Of a stretch of 25,167 nucleotides of DNA, positions 1-7,236 are shown one piece after another (the first letter of the stretch is position 1; every line of letters starts with the position of its first letter). Location of the stretch: NCBI GenBank assembly GCA_038247995.1, contig JBBRUG010000041.1:1-25167 (forward strand), given 5' to 3'. Both the position numbers and the translations under genes were made by a program. The stretch comes from JBBRUG01 sp038247995 (GTDB taxonomy: Bacteria > Chloroflexota > Chloroflexia > Chloroflexales > Chloroflexaceae). The notes beneath the pieces are model-generated. The model was given only the letters and a program-made list of their open reading frames with translations, was not told the DNA's origin and made no database searches.

Positions 1-3000
1 AATGCACCCGCCAAAGTAAGACCAAAAATAGTAGCGACAGCGAGGTTGAAGACCACAGCCGGCGCGATGCCGGTGAGCTTGATCGGCAGCGAGACGAGGT
101 AGAGCCCGTAGTAGTAGTAGTTGATGTAGCCGTCACTGAAGAATGGATCGTAGGGCGGCATCACCGGGCTGCGCAGGATCGCGTTGAGGAAGCCGAACTC
201 CATGGGCTTTTCGCCGCCCCAAACCGGGTGCCAGAGATCGGGGTTCGCGGCGCGGATCGCCACCAGAGCCAGGAACCCGCCCAGAAAGACCACTTCACCG
301 GTAAGTACGGCCCGCCGCCGATCGCGCAGGTTCGCGCCGATCACGGTTAGGCCGTGGCGGATGTGCGCAATAGGATCGCCGAGCGCATCGACAGCCTTAG
401 CCCGGCCAATCTGCCAGAGCAGCGCCGCATTCAGCGCCAGCACAAGCAGCAATCCGCTCACTACGCCCCACAGATCGTACTGCCAGATGCTGAGGCTGGT
501 TGGCAACCAGACTGCATAACCAAGCAATAACAAACCAATGATCCGCGCCCAGGCCAACCCCCCGTCGCGCCAGGCGCCGAAGATACGGTACGCTAACGGC
601 AAGCCCAGCAGCGCCAGGCCATAGCATACGATCAGCCAGAGCAGCGTAGAGAGCGGCGAACTTGTGCGAATCAGCGCATTCCAGGCGTACTCATCGACGG
701 CAGGCAGCATATTTACCGGCGTGGCGAGCAACAATGGCGGCGGCGTGTCGGTTGTGGGCGCAACAACCGGCAGGTCGCTGGTGAGCATTTGCGGCGTGCC
801 GGGGTTCACCACGCGGTAGATCTGCGTCGCGCCCTGACTAAATACTTCCTCCAGCAAGCCATCCTGGGCCATCCTGGGGAACTTGGCCAACCCGAGCGAG
901 TCGTAGGTCATCCGCTCCATACCGCCAACATAAACATACGCTACACCATAACCGCTCAGGCGCTCCAGCGCTGTCGTCGGATCAGGTGTGTTGTAGATCT
1001 CGGCAATCGTCTGCTGACGGTAGCTAATCGCCGGGCCGGCATTTACCACATTGCGCTGCTGGATCTGATGCCACTCCCAGCCGAGGATGGTCGGCAGGCC
1101 GCTGAACGTAGCCACCCGCCCAGCCCACTGGTACGAGGGGCGATGGGCCTCAACAATTACCGGCGTACCGACAACATTGCGCTGGAGCCAGTTGATCGCT
1201 GCGGCATCTTCGCTGAGTGAAAATCCCTGACCGTAGCGCTCGGCGTTGATCGCGCTCATGAAGGCCATACCGTCGAATGTGCGTGGCGCCTCACGATCCC
1301 AGCGGTCGGCGATGCGCGCCGGGGTCGCGGTGAGCGGGTAGACCAGTGCAGCAGCGAGCAGGACGCCGATGGTGAGCCGGAGGGCGATCAAGGGCGCGGT
1401 GCGCCCAAGCGGCGCGGTGCGCCCAAGCGGCGCGGTGCGCCCAACGTCGGCCCGCAGGCTAGCTCCTGCTGCCTGATCCCTGCTGCCTGATCCCTGCTGC
1501 CTGCTGCCTGCTCCACGCCACAACCACGGCACGGCCACTGCAGCACTTAGCGCGAAGAGCGTCCAGGTGTGGATACCGAACTTAAAGACCGTGTTCATCC
1601 GCCCGACATCGCCCTGAACCACGACAAATTCAACCAGCAACGCAAGGCCAAGCGCGGCGGCGCTCCAGATGATCGGCAGGAGCAGGCGCGGCGGAGCATT
1701 GCGCATCTGCCAAATCAGGATCAGTGCGCCACCAATTAGCGGCAAGAGGAAGAGTGGCGCGGCCCAACCAAACGTGAAACTTGCCAAGCTGATCACAAGC
1801 AGACCGATCGCCAGCACCAGAGCGGTAGTTGTCCCAAACTGGCGGCGCAGCAACAGTAAGCCCGCCAGTGTCGTCAGCACAATCCAGTGGCCATACAGGC
1901 GGAACACATCCCAGGCCGATGTACGCTCAGCGCCGAGGATCTGGCCGAGCAGCGTAGACGCCAGGCCTTCGCGCAGCAGTGCCGCCCCCGAAGACTCGGT
2001 AGCGAAGTTGCTCAGGAAGGGCGCAAAAAACAAGTTACCCAGCAGCAAAACAAGCGCCAGTGGAACTGCTGTCGCCAACCCAAACCGGAGCGCACCGATC
2101 AGCGGCGTTTCCCGACGCAGGGCACGCGTTCCACGCCACGCTGCCAACGCCAACGCAACGCCGGTGAGGCCCGCATAGGTCGGATAATCCCAGGTGTTCG
2201 TAACCCGGATCGCCCCGGCGAGGAGGGCCATAAAGAAGATAACCGATAGCCGATAGCCGATAGTCGATAGCCGATCATCAATGCCTGAGGGCTGAGGGCT
2301 GAAGGTTGATGACTGATCGCCCGTCGATATGCGCTCCGCGCTACTCAGGGGGTTCTCTGATGGCGCCGAAGCGAGCGTCTGAGTCTGAGGACTCCTAAAT
2401 TCTGACGATCGCACCCACGCAATGCCTAGCCCGAGCAGTGCGAGGCTGAGCGGGATGACGATCATATGAGCGTGCAGATCGGCGAAGAGGAAGGTGAAGA
2501 AGGGGAACTCGTTTACCGTACCCGGCACGATGCGCGTCGCGTCCCAAAAGGCCCACTCGGGACGGCCTTGCGGCGCCTGCGCGGCGGCATAACCGTTCAC
2601 AAACCAGATCGCCTGGGCCAGATTGCCCAGCAGCAACACGAAGATTGGCGCAAGGCCGGCGGAGATCAGGGCGCGGCGCTCGCGGATGGTAGACGAAAGA
2701 CCACCGACCGCTGACCACCGACCACTGTCCGTCGTCCGTCGTCCGTCGTCTGTTGTCTGTTGTCCGTTGTCCGTTGTCCGTCGTCCGTTGTCTTTCGTCC
2801 GTTGTCTTTCGTCCTGGCCACGTCCCGCCAGCAAGTTATACACCACGCCCCATGCGCCAAGTGCTGTCAGGCCGAAGATAGCGGCCACAGCGATGTTATA
2901 GCCAATCGCCGGGACAACGGTCGTCAGGTGGATCAGCGCGCCAACCAGCACAAAGCCGAAATAGTAATAATTGATGTAGCCACCGGCATGCCAGGGATCG

Positions 3001-6000
3001 TAGGGCGGGAAGGCCGTACTCTTGAGCACTGCATTGAGGTAGGCGAAGTCCATGGGCTTTTCCCCGCCACGCGCCGAGTGCCAGAGATCGGGGTTCAGCC
3101 AGCGCAACAGTAGGCCAAGCGCAAAGAAGCCGAGGAAGATCAGTTCGGCGCTAAGGATTGCGGTGCGCCGGGTTTGCCAGAAGCCGCGCAAGGTTGCTCG
3201 TGTGCGGTAGGCTACCGCCGCCCCGGCGATCAGCAGCGGCGCAGCGCAAAGCCAGAGCGTAGCAGGCGTAAAGGGCGCGAGGCGTAGGCTGCCGAGCAAC
3301 CAGGCGGCATAGGCGACAACCAACAAGCCCAGGATCTTGGCCAAACTGTAGCCCCGATCGGGCAGCGCGCCAAACACGGGAAAGCATAGGGCGAACACCG
3401 CCAGACCAAGCAGTTGCAATACAATGAGCGTAACCAGCGGCGCCAGCGGATTGACCAGACTCGCCGGGTTAAACAGCGCCGACCAGGTGCCGCCTGTAGT
3501 GTAGCCCGGCCACTGGCTGTCGGTGATCCGCAGCGCAGTGTTGTTACGGTCGGCAATGACCACCGGCGACTTATAGATCTCGCCCCAGAGCACATCATTG
3601 GTAATCAGCGCTTCGGCGCGTTCCCGCGAGTAGGCCGGCGTCTTAGCGAAGATCAGCACGCGCGGATGATCATAGACGCTAAATGCCTCTTCGGCGCGAT
3701 AGTCGGGAATAGCGATGCCGAGAATACGCGGATAGGAAGTAACCTCGGCGGCCAGTTCAAAGCCCAACTCGCCGCTGAACAACGTGTTGTAATAACGCAT
3801 CAGCGCCGGGTAGCGCATCGGCAGGCGCGACGTACTATCGTAGACGCGATTTGAGGTGAGGGTGATGTAATCTGCCCGATCGAGTTGATCGAGCAGGCCT
3901 TCGTTGGCGCCATCACCGAAATACTTGCGCAACTCGTCTTCAGCGTATGGCGCCGAACTGATGCCCTCGAACGTACTCCCCCAACTCGCCGACGTCACTT
4001 GTAGCGGCAGCGGGTCATCCCAGATCTCCGACATCACATACGAGCCGGTAGGCGCATTTGCCGCAAGCCACTGCGCTGCCAGCACCCGCGAGTGCGGCTG
4101 GGTGTAGATCCGCGAGAAGGCGTAGGCCCAGCCCAGCGTGGCGATCAGCACGATTGGGAGAAGCATAGCCGATAGCCGATAGCTGAGAACCGACCACCAA
4201 CCACCGACCACCGACCACTGACTGCTGTCCGTCGTCCGTCGTCCGTCGTCCGTCGTCCGTCGTCCGTCGTCCGTCGTCCGTCGTCCGTCGTCCGTCGTCC
4301 GTCGTCCGTCGTCGGCGTATCCCCCTGTCCCCGTGTCCCCCTGCCGCCTGGTACCCGCCTCCCACAGCCGCCACAAACCCCAGGCGGCGAAGATCGTCAG
4401 GCTGCCATAAATCGGCAGCAAGTAGCGCATGGTGATCGCGAACTGGCCACCCTGCCAACCAAAATAGAACAGCACCCACGCAAACAACACCCAGGCCGGG
4501 CTGAGTAGTGCCGCATTGGCCGGCGTGCGCCCGATGCCAAGTTGGGCAAGTAACCGACGCAGCCCATTCGCACCAAACGCCGCCCAGGCGCCCCAGGCCG
4601 CGAGACCCAGCGCCGGGCCCATGCCCCAAAGCACCATGTTTGTCCAGGGAAACATGTACGCCGGGCGATCGACCCATTGCTGCGAGGGCGGAAAATCGAC
4701 TTCGCCGGACACAAGCGAAGCTACCGTCGTGAGGCTGCCGATGAAGCGCGGATCTGGGCGAATGTCGAAGAAGCCCCAACCTTGAAGAAGATCAATATCT
4801 AAGGGGCGCTCGCCGACCATCACCGGCGAACCGGCAATCGATCCGGTAAATGCATCCGGCGACAGCGCACGAAAACCAAAAAGGGTTAACGCACCGGCCA
4901 GCACCAGTAGCGGCAATTCGCGGGTGAGGAAGCGATCAAGAACGCTGCTGAGCCAAATGCCTGCGGGCTGCGGTCTGCGGGTTGCGCACTGAGGACTGCG
5001 GGCTGAAAACTGAGAACTCCGGGCTGAGAACTGAGAACTCCGGGCTGCGGGCTGCGGGCTGCGGGCTGAGTCTGGTTCGAAATCCTCTGTATTCTGAATC
5101 CTGAATTCTGCATTCTGGACAAAGCGTACCGCCGCGATCACCGTGGCGACAATCGCCATCAAGCCAAGCGTGGCCAGGGTAATTCGGCTGGCCATGGCCG
5201 CGCCGATACTCAAGCCAATGCCGACGTAGTTCCAGATCGCGCCGCCCTGCGCGATCCGCACTGCCCAGTAGAGCGCCAGTAAGCAAAAGAAGGTCGAAAA
5301 GATTGGATCGACAAAAAAATGGGCCTGCTGGATCTGCATGACGGTGATCGCCGCAAAGAATGCTGCCAGCAACCCGGTGCGCACCCCAAACAAGCGGCGC
5401 CCAATCAGATAGATCAACACGAGCGAGGCCAGATCAAACACTGCCGCCATGCTGCGCCCGACCTTGACGATCTGGCCATACTCAGTCAGATTACGCCCAT
5501 CGGGGTTAAAAACCCATTGCAGCGGCGTGAGCTTGGGGAAGGCGCGCTCGGGGTTCGGCACCAGCGGGCCAAAATCGGTGCGCCGCTCATTGGGAAGCTG
5601 GGGATCGATCCCGGCCCGCGGCGGCCCATTAATGCTCGGCACCTCGCGCGGCAAAACCGGCTGGCCGTTCCAATCGTTCGGTGTGAGCGCCACAGCGATA
5701 GCGCGGGTCAGCATCACCGGCAGGGGGCCATAGGCATAAAAGGGGAACTGGTTGTAGCTGCGCGGGTTCAGCGGCGAGCGCGCCGAATCATAAAATTCGG
5801 CCGGGTTGGCCGGCAAGCGCACAGTATGGCTGACATCGGTAAAGAAGCGTTCATCGGGATGCTGGCCGGTGCCCGCGTCCCAAGCGGTGATGCTCAGGGT
5901 ACGGAAATAGGCGCCTAGAAGCAGGATCAAGAGTAAGATCAGTCGCGGCGCCCATCCAGAGGCCAGAGCAATGATTGTTTTACGTTGTGCAACACCAGAC

Positions 6001-6038
6001 GCATTCGGCAACGGCGTTGAAGATTGGTCGAGTTCCAC
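1..6038 (-). CDS. Giant two-copy YYY-domain (DUF2298 / Chlor_Arch_YYY) membrane protein, 3' end outside window
   Basis: Reading every minus-strand triplet in this frame from the GTG at 6038 to the left edge finds no stop, giving about 2012 codons. Residues 1 to about 640 form a GT39/PMT-like part: a first helix, then QHPDERFF in the first outer loop (acidic residues typical of GT-C enzymes), then many helices. Two YYY copies follow. Each has a GGEKPM(D/E)F segment, a PPYDP turn and the name-giving motif: YYYFG near residue 1024 (2961-2969) and YYYYG near residue 1974 (108-119). Copy 1 also has DLHAHM near residue 1187. TIGR03662 describes this architecture (extra N-terminal region plus two copies, then TPR repeats, which would lie left of the window); the function is unknown and glycosyl transfer at the membrane is inferred. 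Upstream of the GTG an in-frame TAG excludes longer starts; no good ribosome site is visible. Five repeat-built inserts sit between helices. Confidence 0.85.
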   Translation of the reverse strand, partial: MELDQSSTPLPNASGVAQRKTIIALASGWAPRLILLLILLLGAYFRTLSITAWDAGTGQHPDERFFTDVSHTVRLPANPAEFYDSARSPLNPRSYNQFPFYAYGPLPVMLTRAIAVALTPNDWNGQPVLPREVPSINGPPRAGIDPQLPNERRTDFGPLVPNPERAFPKLTPLQWVFNPDGRNLTEYGQIVKVGRSMAAVFDLASLVLIYLIGRRLFGVRTGLLAAFFAAITVMQIQQAHFFVDPIFSTFFCLLALYWAVRIAQGGAIWNYVGIGLSIGAAMASRITLATLGLMAIVATVIAAVRFVQNAEFRIQNTEDFEPDSARSPQPAARSSQFSARSSQFSARSPQCATRRPQPAGIWLSSVLDRFLTRELPLLVLAGALTLFGFRALSPDAFTGSIAGSPVMVGERPLDIDLLQGWGFFDIRPDPRFIGSLTTVASLVSGEVDFPPSQQWVDRPAYMFPWTNMVLWGMGPALGLAAWGAWAAFGANGLRRLLAQLGIGRTPANAALLSPAWVLFAWVLFYFGWQGGQFAITMRYLLPIYGSLTIFAAWGLWRLWEAGTRRQGDTGTGGYADDGRRTTDDGRRTTDDGRRTTDDGRRTTDSSQWSVVGGWWSVLSYRLSAMLLPIVLIATLGWAYAFSRIYTQPHSRVLAAQWLAANAPTGSYVMSEIWDDPLPLQVTSASWGSTFEGISSAPYAEDELRKYFGDGANEGLLDQLDRADYITLTSNRVYDSTSRLPMRYPALMRYYNTLFSGELGFELAAEVTSYPRILGIAIPDYRAEEAFSVYDHPRVLIFAKTPAYSRERAEALITNDVLWGEIYKSPVVIADRNNTALRITDSQWPGYTTGGTWSALFNPASLVNPLAPLVTLIVLQLLGLAVFALCFPVFGALPDRGYSLAKILGLLVVAYAAWLLGSLRLAPFTPATLWLCAAPLLIAGAAVAYRTRATLRGFWQTRRTAILSAELIFLGFFALGLLLRWLNPDLWHSARGGEKPMDFAYLNAVLKSTAFPPYDPWHAGGYINYYYFGFVLVGALIHLTTVVPAIGYNIAVAAIFGLTALGAWGVVYNLLAGRGQDERQRTKDNGRRTTDNGQQTTDDGRRTTDSGRWSAVGGLSSTIRERRALISAGLAPIFVLLLGNLAQAIWFVNGYAAAQAPQGRPEWAFWDATRIVPGTVNEFPFFTFLFADLHAHMIVIPLSLALLGLGIAWVRSSEFRSPQTQTLASAPSENPLSSAERISTGDQSSTFSPQPSGIDDRLSTIGYRLSVIFFMALLAGAIRVTNTWDYPTYAGLTGVALALAAWRGTRALRRETPLIGALRFGLATAVPLALVLLLGNLFFAPFLSNFATESSGAALLREGLASTLLGQILGAERTSAWDVFRLYGHWIVLTTLAGLLLLRRQFGTTTALVLAIGLLVISLASFTFGWAAPLFLLPLIGGALILIWQMRNAPPRLLLPIIWSAAALGLALLVEFVVVQGDVGRMNTVFKFGIHTWTLFALSAAVAVPWLWRGAGSRQQGSGSRDQAAGASLRADVGRTAPLGRTAPLGRTAPLIALRLTIGVLLAAALVYPLTATPARIADRWDREAPRTFDGMAFMSAINAERYGQGFSLSEDAAAINWLQRNVVGTPVIVEAHRPSYQWAGRVATFSGLPTILGWEWHQIQQRNVVNAGPAISYRQQTIAEIYNTPDPTTALERLSGYGVAYVYVGGMERMTYDSLGLAKFPRMAQDGLLEEVFSQGATQIYRVVNPGTPQMLTSDLPVVAPTTDTPPPLLLATPVNMLPAVDEYAWNALIRTSSPLSTLLWLIVCYGLALLGLPLAYRIFGAWRDGGLAWARIIGLLLLGYAVWLPTSLSIWQYDLWGVVSGLLLVLALNAALLWQIGRAKAVDALGDPIAHIRHGLTVIGANLRDRRRAVLTGEVVFLGGFLALVAIRAANPDLWHPVWGGEKPMEFGFLNAILRSPVMPPYDPFFSDGYINYYYYGLYLVSLPIKLTGIAPAVVFNLAVATIFGLTLAGA
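1393..1446 (-). repeat. Three 18-nt tandem units inside the YYY gene
   Basis: Three copies of GGCGCGGTGCGCCCAAGC, the last diverging at its end. The period is divisible by 3, so the coding strand reads a six-residue repeat GRTAPL three times. Together with the adjacent heptamer array it forms an insert at about residues 1509-1552, between a helix ending PWLWRG and one starting IALRLTIGV. Confidence 0.85.
1465..1513. repeat. Heptamer array, 7 units, in frame in the YYY gene
   Basis: Units in one register: CCTGCTG, CCTGATC, CCTGCTG, CCTGATC, CCTGCTG, CCTGCTG, CCTGCTC. The alternation of two unit types gives a 14-nt super-period over the first four. The minus strand reads Gly/Ser/Arg/Gln-rich sequence such as GSRQQGS. 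Confidence 0.85.
2243..2319. repeat. Mosaic heptamer array, 11 units, in frame in the YYY gene
   Basis: Units: CCGATAG x3, TCGATAG, CCGATCA, TCAATGC, CTGAGGG x2, CTGAAGG, TTGATGA, CTGATCG, all in one 7-nt register. Two unit families (CCGATAG and CTGAGGG) share the register. The plus-strand direction contains TAG and TGA; the coding (minus) direction is free of stops. It encodes part of a polar insert at about residues 1213-1268, between a helix ending GLGIAWV and one starting FFMALLAGA. Confidence 0.85.
2699..2817. repeat. Mosaic heptamer array, 17 units, in frame in the YYY gene
   Basis: 119 nt make exactly 17 units: GACCACC, GACCGCT, GACCACC, GACCACT, then GTCCGTC x3, GTCTGTT x2, GTCCGTT x2, GTCCGTC, GTCCGTT, GTCTTTC, GTCCGTT, GTCTTTC, GTCCTGG. 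Every unit starts G-(A/T)-C. The minus strand encodes a Lys/Arg/Thr/Asp/Gly/Gln-rich insert near residues 1075-1115, shortly after YYY motif 1, between a helix ending GVVYNLLAG and a segment TIRERRAL. Confidence 0.9.
4169..4310. repeat. Mosaic heptamer array with 12 perfect GTCCGTC copies, in frame in the YYY gene
   Basis: The array begins CCGATAG x2, CTGAGAA, CCGACCA, CCAACCA, CCGACCA x2, CTGACTG, and runs without loss of phase into 12 perfect copies of GTCCGTC (4227-4310, 84 nt). The coding strand reads the heptapeptide DDGRRTT repeatedly. The insert lies near residues 577-624, between a helix ending FAAWGLWRLWE and one starting MLLPIVLIA. The perfect block suggests recent expansion. Confidence 0.92.
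4961..5114. repeat. Mosaic heptamer array, 22 units, CTG-anchored, in frame in the YYY gene
   Basis: 154 nt split into 22 units in one register. Seventeen start CTG followed by four variable bases (CTGCGGG, CTGAGAA, CTGAATT and others), two are CTCCGGG, and only two central units (TGGTTCG, AAATCCT) are unrelated. The minus strand codes for Ser/Pro/Gln/Ala/Arg-rich sequence such as ARSPQPAARSS near residues 309-360, between a helix ending VIAAVRFV and one starting LTRELPLLVLAG. Confidence 0.92.
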
Positions 6039-6062
6039 GTTAATCGGAGCCTATCTTAAGCA

Positions 6063-6133
6063 GTAAAGCGGTAAAGCGGTATTAGTTGCATGTTTGTTTT
6101 TGGTTCCCTGGTTCCCCGGTTCCCCGGTTCTCG
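6063..6133. repeat. Two short octamer arrays in the intergenic region
   Basis: GTAAAGCG occurs twice at 6063-6078. At 6102-6133 four octamers follow each other: GGTTCCCT, GGTTCCCC, GGTTCCCC, GGTTCTCG. They lie between the divergent YYY and Nudix genes. The rest of the 6039-6201 gap shows no gene that I can support. Confidence 0.7.
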
Positions 6134-6201
6134 GCATCCGCATCATTATACCGGCGCGCTAGAACGTGGGCAAGGTTGCTATACAAAGATTCATCTAGTG
6201 C

Positions 6202-6230
6202 TTGACACATGGCCACGCACCGCCTATGAT
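6202..6230 (+). promoter_or_regulatory. Sigma70-type promoter of the Nudix regulator gene
   Basis: TTGACA at 6202-6207 matches the -35 consensus exactly. A 17-nt spacer leads to TATGAT at 6225-6230 (5 of 6 with TATAAT). Transcription should start near 6237, about 28 nt before the ATG at 6265. Confidence 0.8.
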
Positions 6231-6250
6231 AGTGTTAGTTATACACTATC
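6228..6250. promoter_or_regulatory. Inverted-repeat operator over the -10/start site of the Nudix regulator
   Basis: GATAGTGT (6228-6235) and ACACTATC (6243-6250) are perfect 8-nt arms separated by 7 nt. The site overlaps the -10 box and the expected start point, a typical repression position. The GTGT/ACAC pattern resembles what I recall of NrtR operators, and the gene encodes an NrtR-like protein, so autoregulation is inferred. Confidence 0.7.
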
Positions 6251-6264
6251 TAAGGGGGTGGCAC

Positions 6265-6990
6265 ATGGAGGAGCAAGAACAAGCCCATACTTACGACGCA
6301 GCTAAATACGATCGCCCCTCAGTGACAATCGATGTGGTGATCTTCACCCTGATCGAACGCGAACTACACGTGCTGCTTGTGCAGCGCAAGCGCTGGCCTT
6401 ACGAGGGATTCTGGGCCATTCCAGGCGGTTTCATCAATATGGATGAATCGCTGGAGCAGGCCGCCCGGCGTGAACTTGAAGAAGAGACCGGCGTGCGCGA
6501 CGTCTACCTGGAACAACTGTACACCTTCGGCGACCCGCAACGCGATCCGCGCACGCGAGTGATCAGCGTGGCGTACATGGCTCTCGTACGCGCTGAAGCC
6601 CAACACCTGCGCGTCAGCGATGAAAGCCATGCCGTGCGCTGGTTCCCCGTGCGTGCGCTCCCCGAAGCGCTTGCCTTCGACCACGAGCAGGTTTTGAGTT
6701 ACGCGATCGGGCGGCTGCGCTCGAAGCTGGAATACACCACCTTGGCGTTTCAGTTGTTGCCTGAACTGTTTTCGATCCTTGAGCTCAAGCATACCTATGA
6801 GCAAATCCTGGGCGAAAAACTCGACAAGGGCAACTTCTACCGCAAAATCAAGGAGTCGGGCCTGCTTGAGGAAACCACTCACGTTCGCGAGGGTCGTGGC
6901 CGCCCGACGCGGCTGTGGCGCTTTCGCACCGACCGCTCCGGCGACAAGCAGTTTGTCTTTCGCTGGCGCGAGGATCGCGTGGCGCGGTGA
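6265..6990 (+). CDS. Nudix hydrolase / winged-helix regulator, NrtR type
   Basis: A 241-residue protein with an N-terminal Nudix domain and a C-terminal winged-helix-like region. The Nudix box is complete: it starts GGFINMDES and ends RRELEEETGV, with the metal-binding RExxEE core intact, so ADP-ribose or related nucleotide hydrolysis is possible. From about residue 155 the sequence (ELKHTYEQILGEKLDKGNFY, then RKIKESGLL and a GRGRPTRLWRF end) matches the DNA-binding half of NrtR repressors of NAD metabolism. The ATG at 6265 is chosen because AAGGGGG (6252-6258) lies 6 nt upstream and the promoter and operator lie just before it; a longer frame from a TTG at 6202 would start inside the -35 box. 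No NAD biosynthesis gene is nearby, so any regulon lies elsewhere. Family confidence is high; the effector is inferred. Confidence 0.85.
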   Translation: MEEQEQAHTYDAAKYDRPSVTIDVVIFTLIERELHVLLVQRKRWPYEGFWAIPGGFINMDESLEQAARRELEEETGVRDVYLEQLYTFGDPQRDPRTRVISVAYMALVRAEAQHLRVSDESHAVRWFPVRALPEALAFDHEQVLSYAIGRLRSKLEYTTLAFQLLPELFSILELKHTYEQILGEKLDKGNFYRKIKESGLLEETTHVREGRGRPTRLWRFRTDRSGDKQFVFRWREDRVAR

Positions 6991-7005
6991 GGGCAGAGGA
7001 TGAGC

Positions 7006-7082
7006 GACGACGGACGACCGACCACGAACGACCGACCACGGACGACCGACCACGGACGACCGACCACGGACGACCGATGATC
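7006..7082. repeat. Heptamer array, 11 units, downstream of the Nudix gene
   Basis: GACGACG, GACGACC, then an alternation of GACCACG and GACGACC (one AACGACC), ending GATGATC, all in one 7-nt register with a 14-nt super-period. It starts 15 nt after the Nudix stop codon and is made of the same GAC-type units as the arrays inside the YYY gene. Confidence 0.9.
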
Positions 7083-7092
7083 AACGATACCC

Positions 7093-7167
7093 GTAGGGCC
7101 AAGACATTCGCCACAATCGGATCGGTTTTTTGATGCGATCATGTGTATGGCGAATGCTTCGCCCTAC
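7093..7167. repeat. Long imperfect inverted repeat, GTAGGGC type
   Basis: GTAGGGC (7093-7099) pairs with GCCCTAC (7161-7167), and CATTCGCCA (7105-7113) with TGGCGAATG (7148-7156). The loop is about 34 nt and includes a T6 run. Heptamer arrays flank it on both sides. It could form a terminator-like hairpin between the convergent Nudix and GNAT genes, and it resembles the other GTA-GGG palindromes of this window. Confidence 0.75.
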
Positions 7168-7173
7168 ACCGGT

Positions 7174-7236
7174 CGATCGTCGGCGGCCGATGAACGATGC
7201 CCGGCGGTCGATGACCAACGACCCGTCGTCGAACGC
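7174..7236. repeat. Diverged heptamer array, 9 units, ending at the GNAT stop codon
   Basis: CGATCGT, CGGCGGC, CGATGAA, CGATGCC, CGGCGGT, CGATGAC, CAACGAC, CCGTCGT, CGAACGC: units are degenerate but nearly all begin CG or CA in one 7-nt register. The array ends at 7236, and the GNAT stop codon occupies 7237-7239. Confidence 0.65.

Noticed and set aside
4015..4779. A 254-residue minus-strand frame containing the DDGRRTT repeat
   Set aside because: It is another frame over the YYY gene. It stays open through the repeat because the heptamers are open in every frame; outside the array it has no membrane or family pattern.
2243..5114. CRISPR array
   Set aside because: Units are 7 nt with no spacers of constant length and no cas genes; they are tandem arrays, not repeat-spacer arrays.
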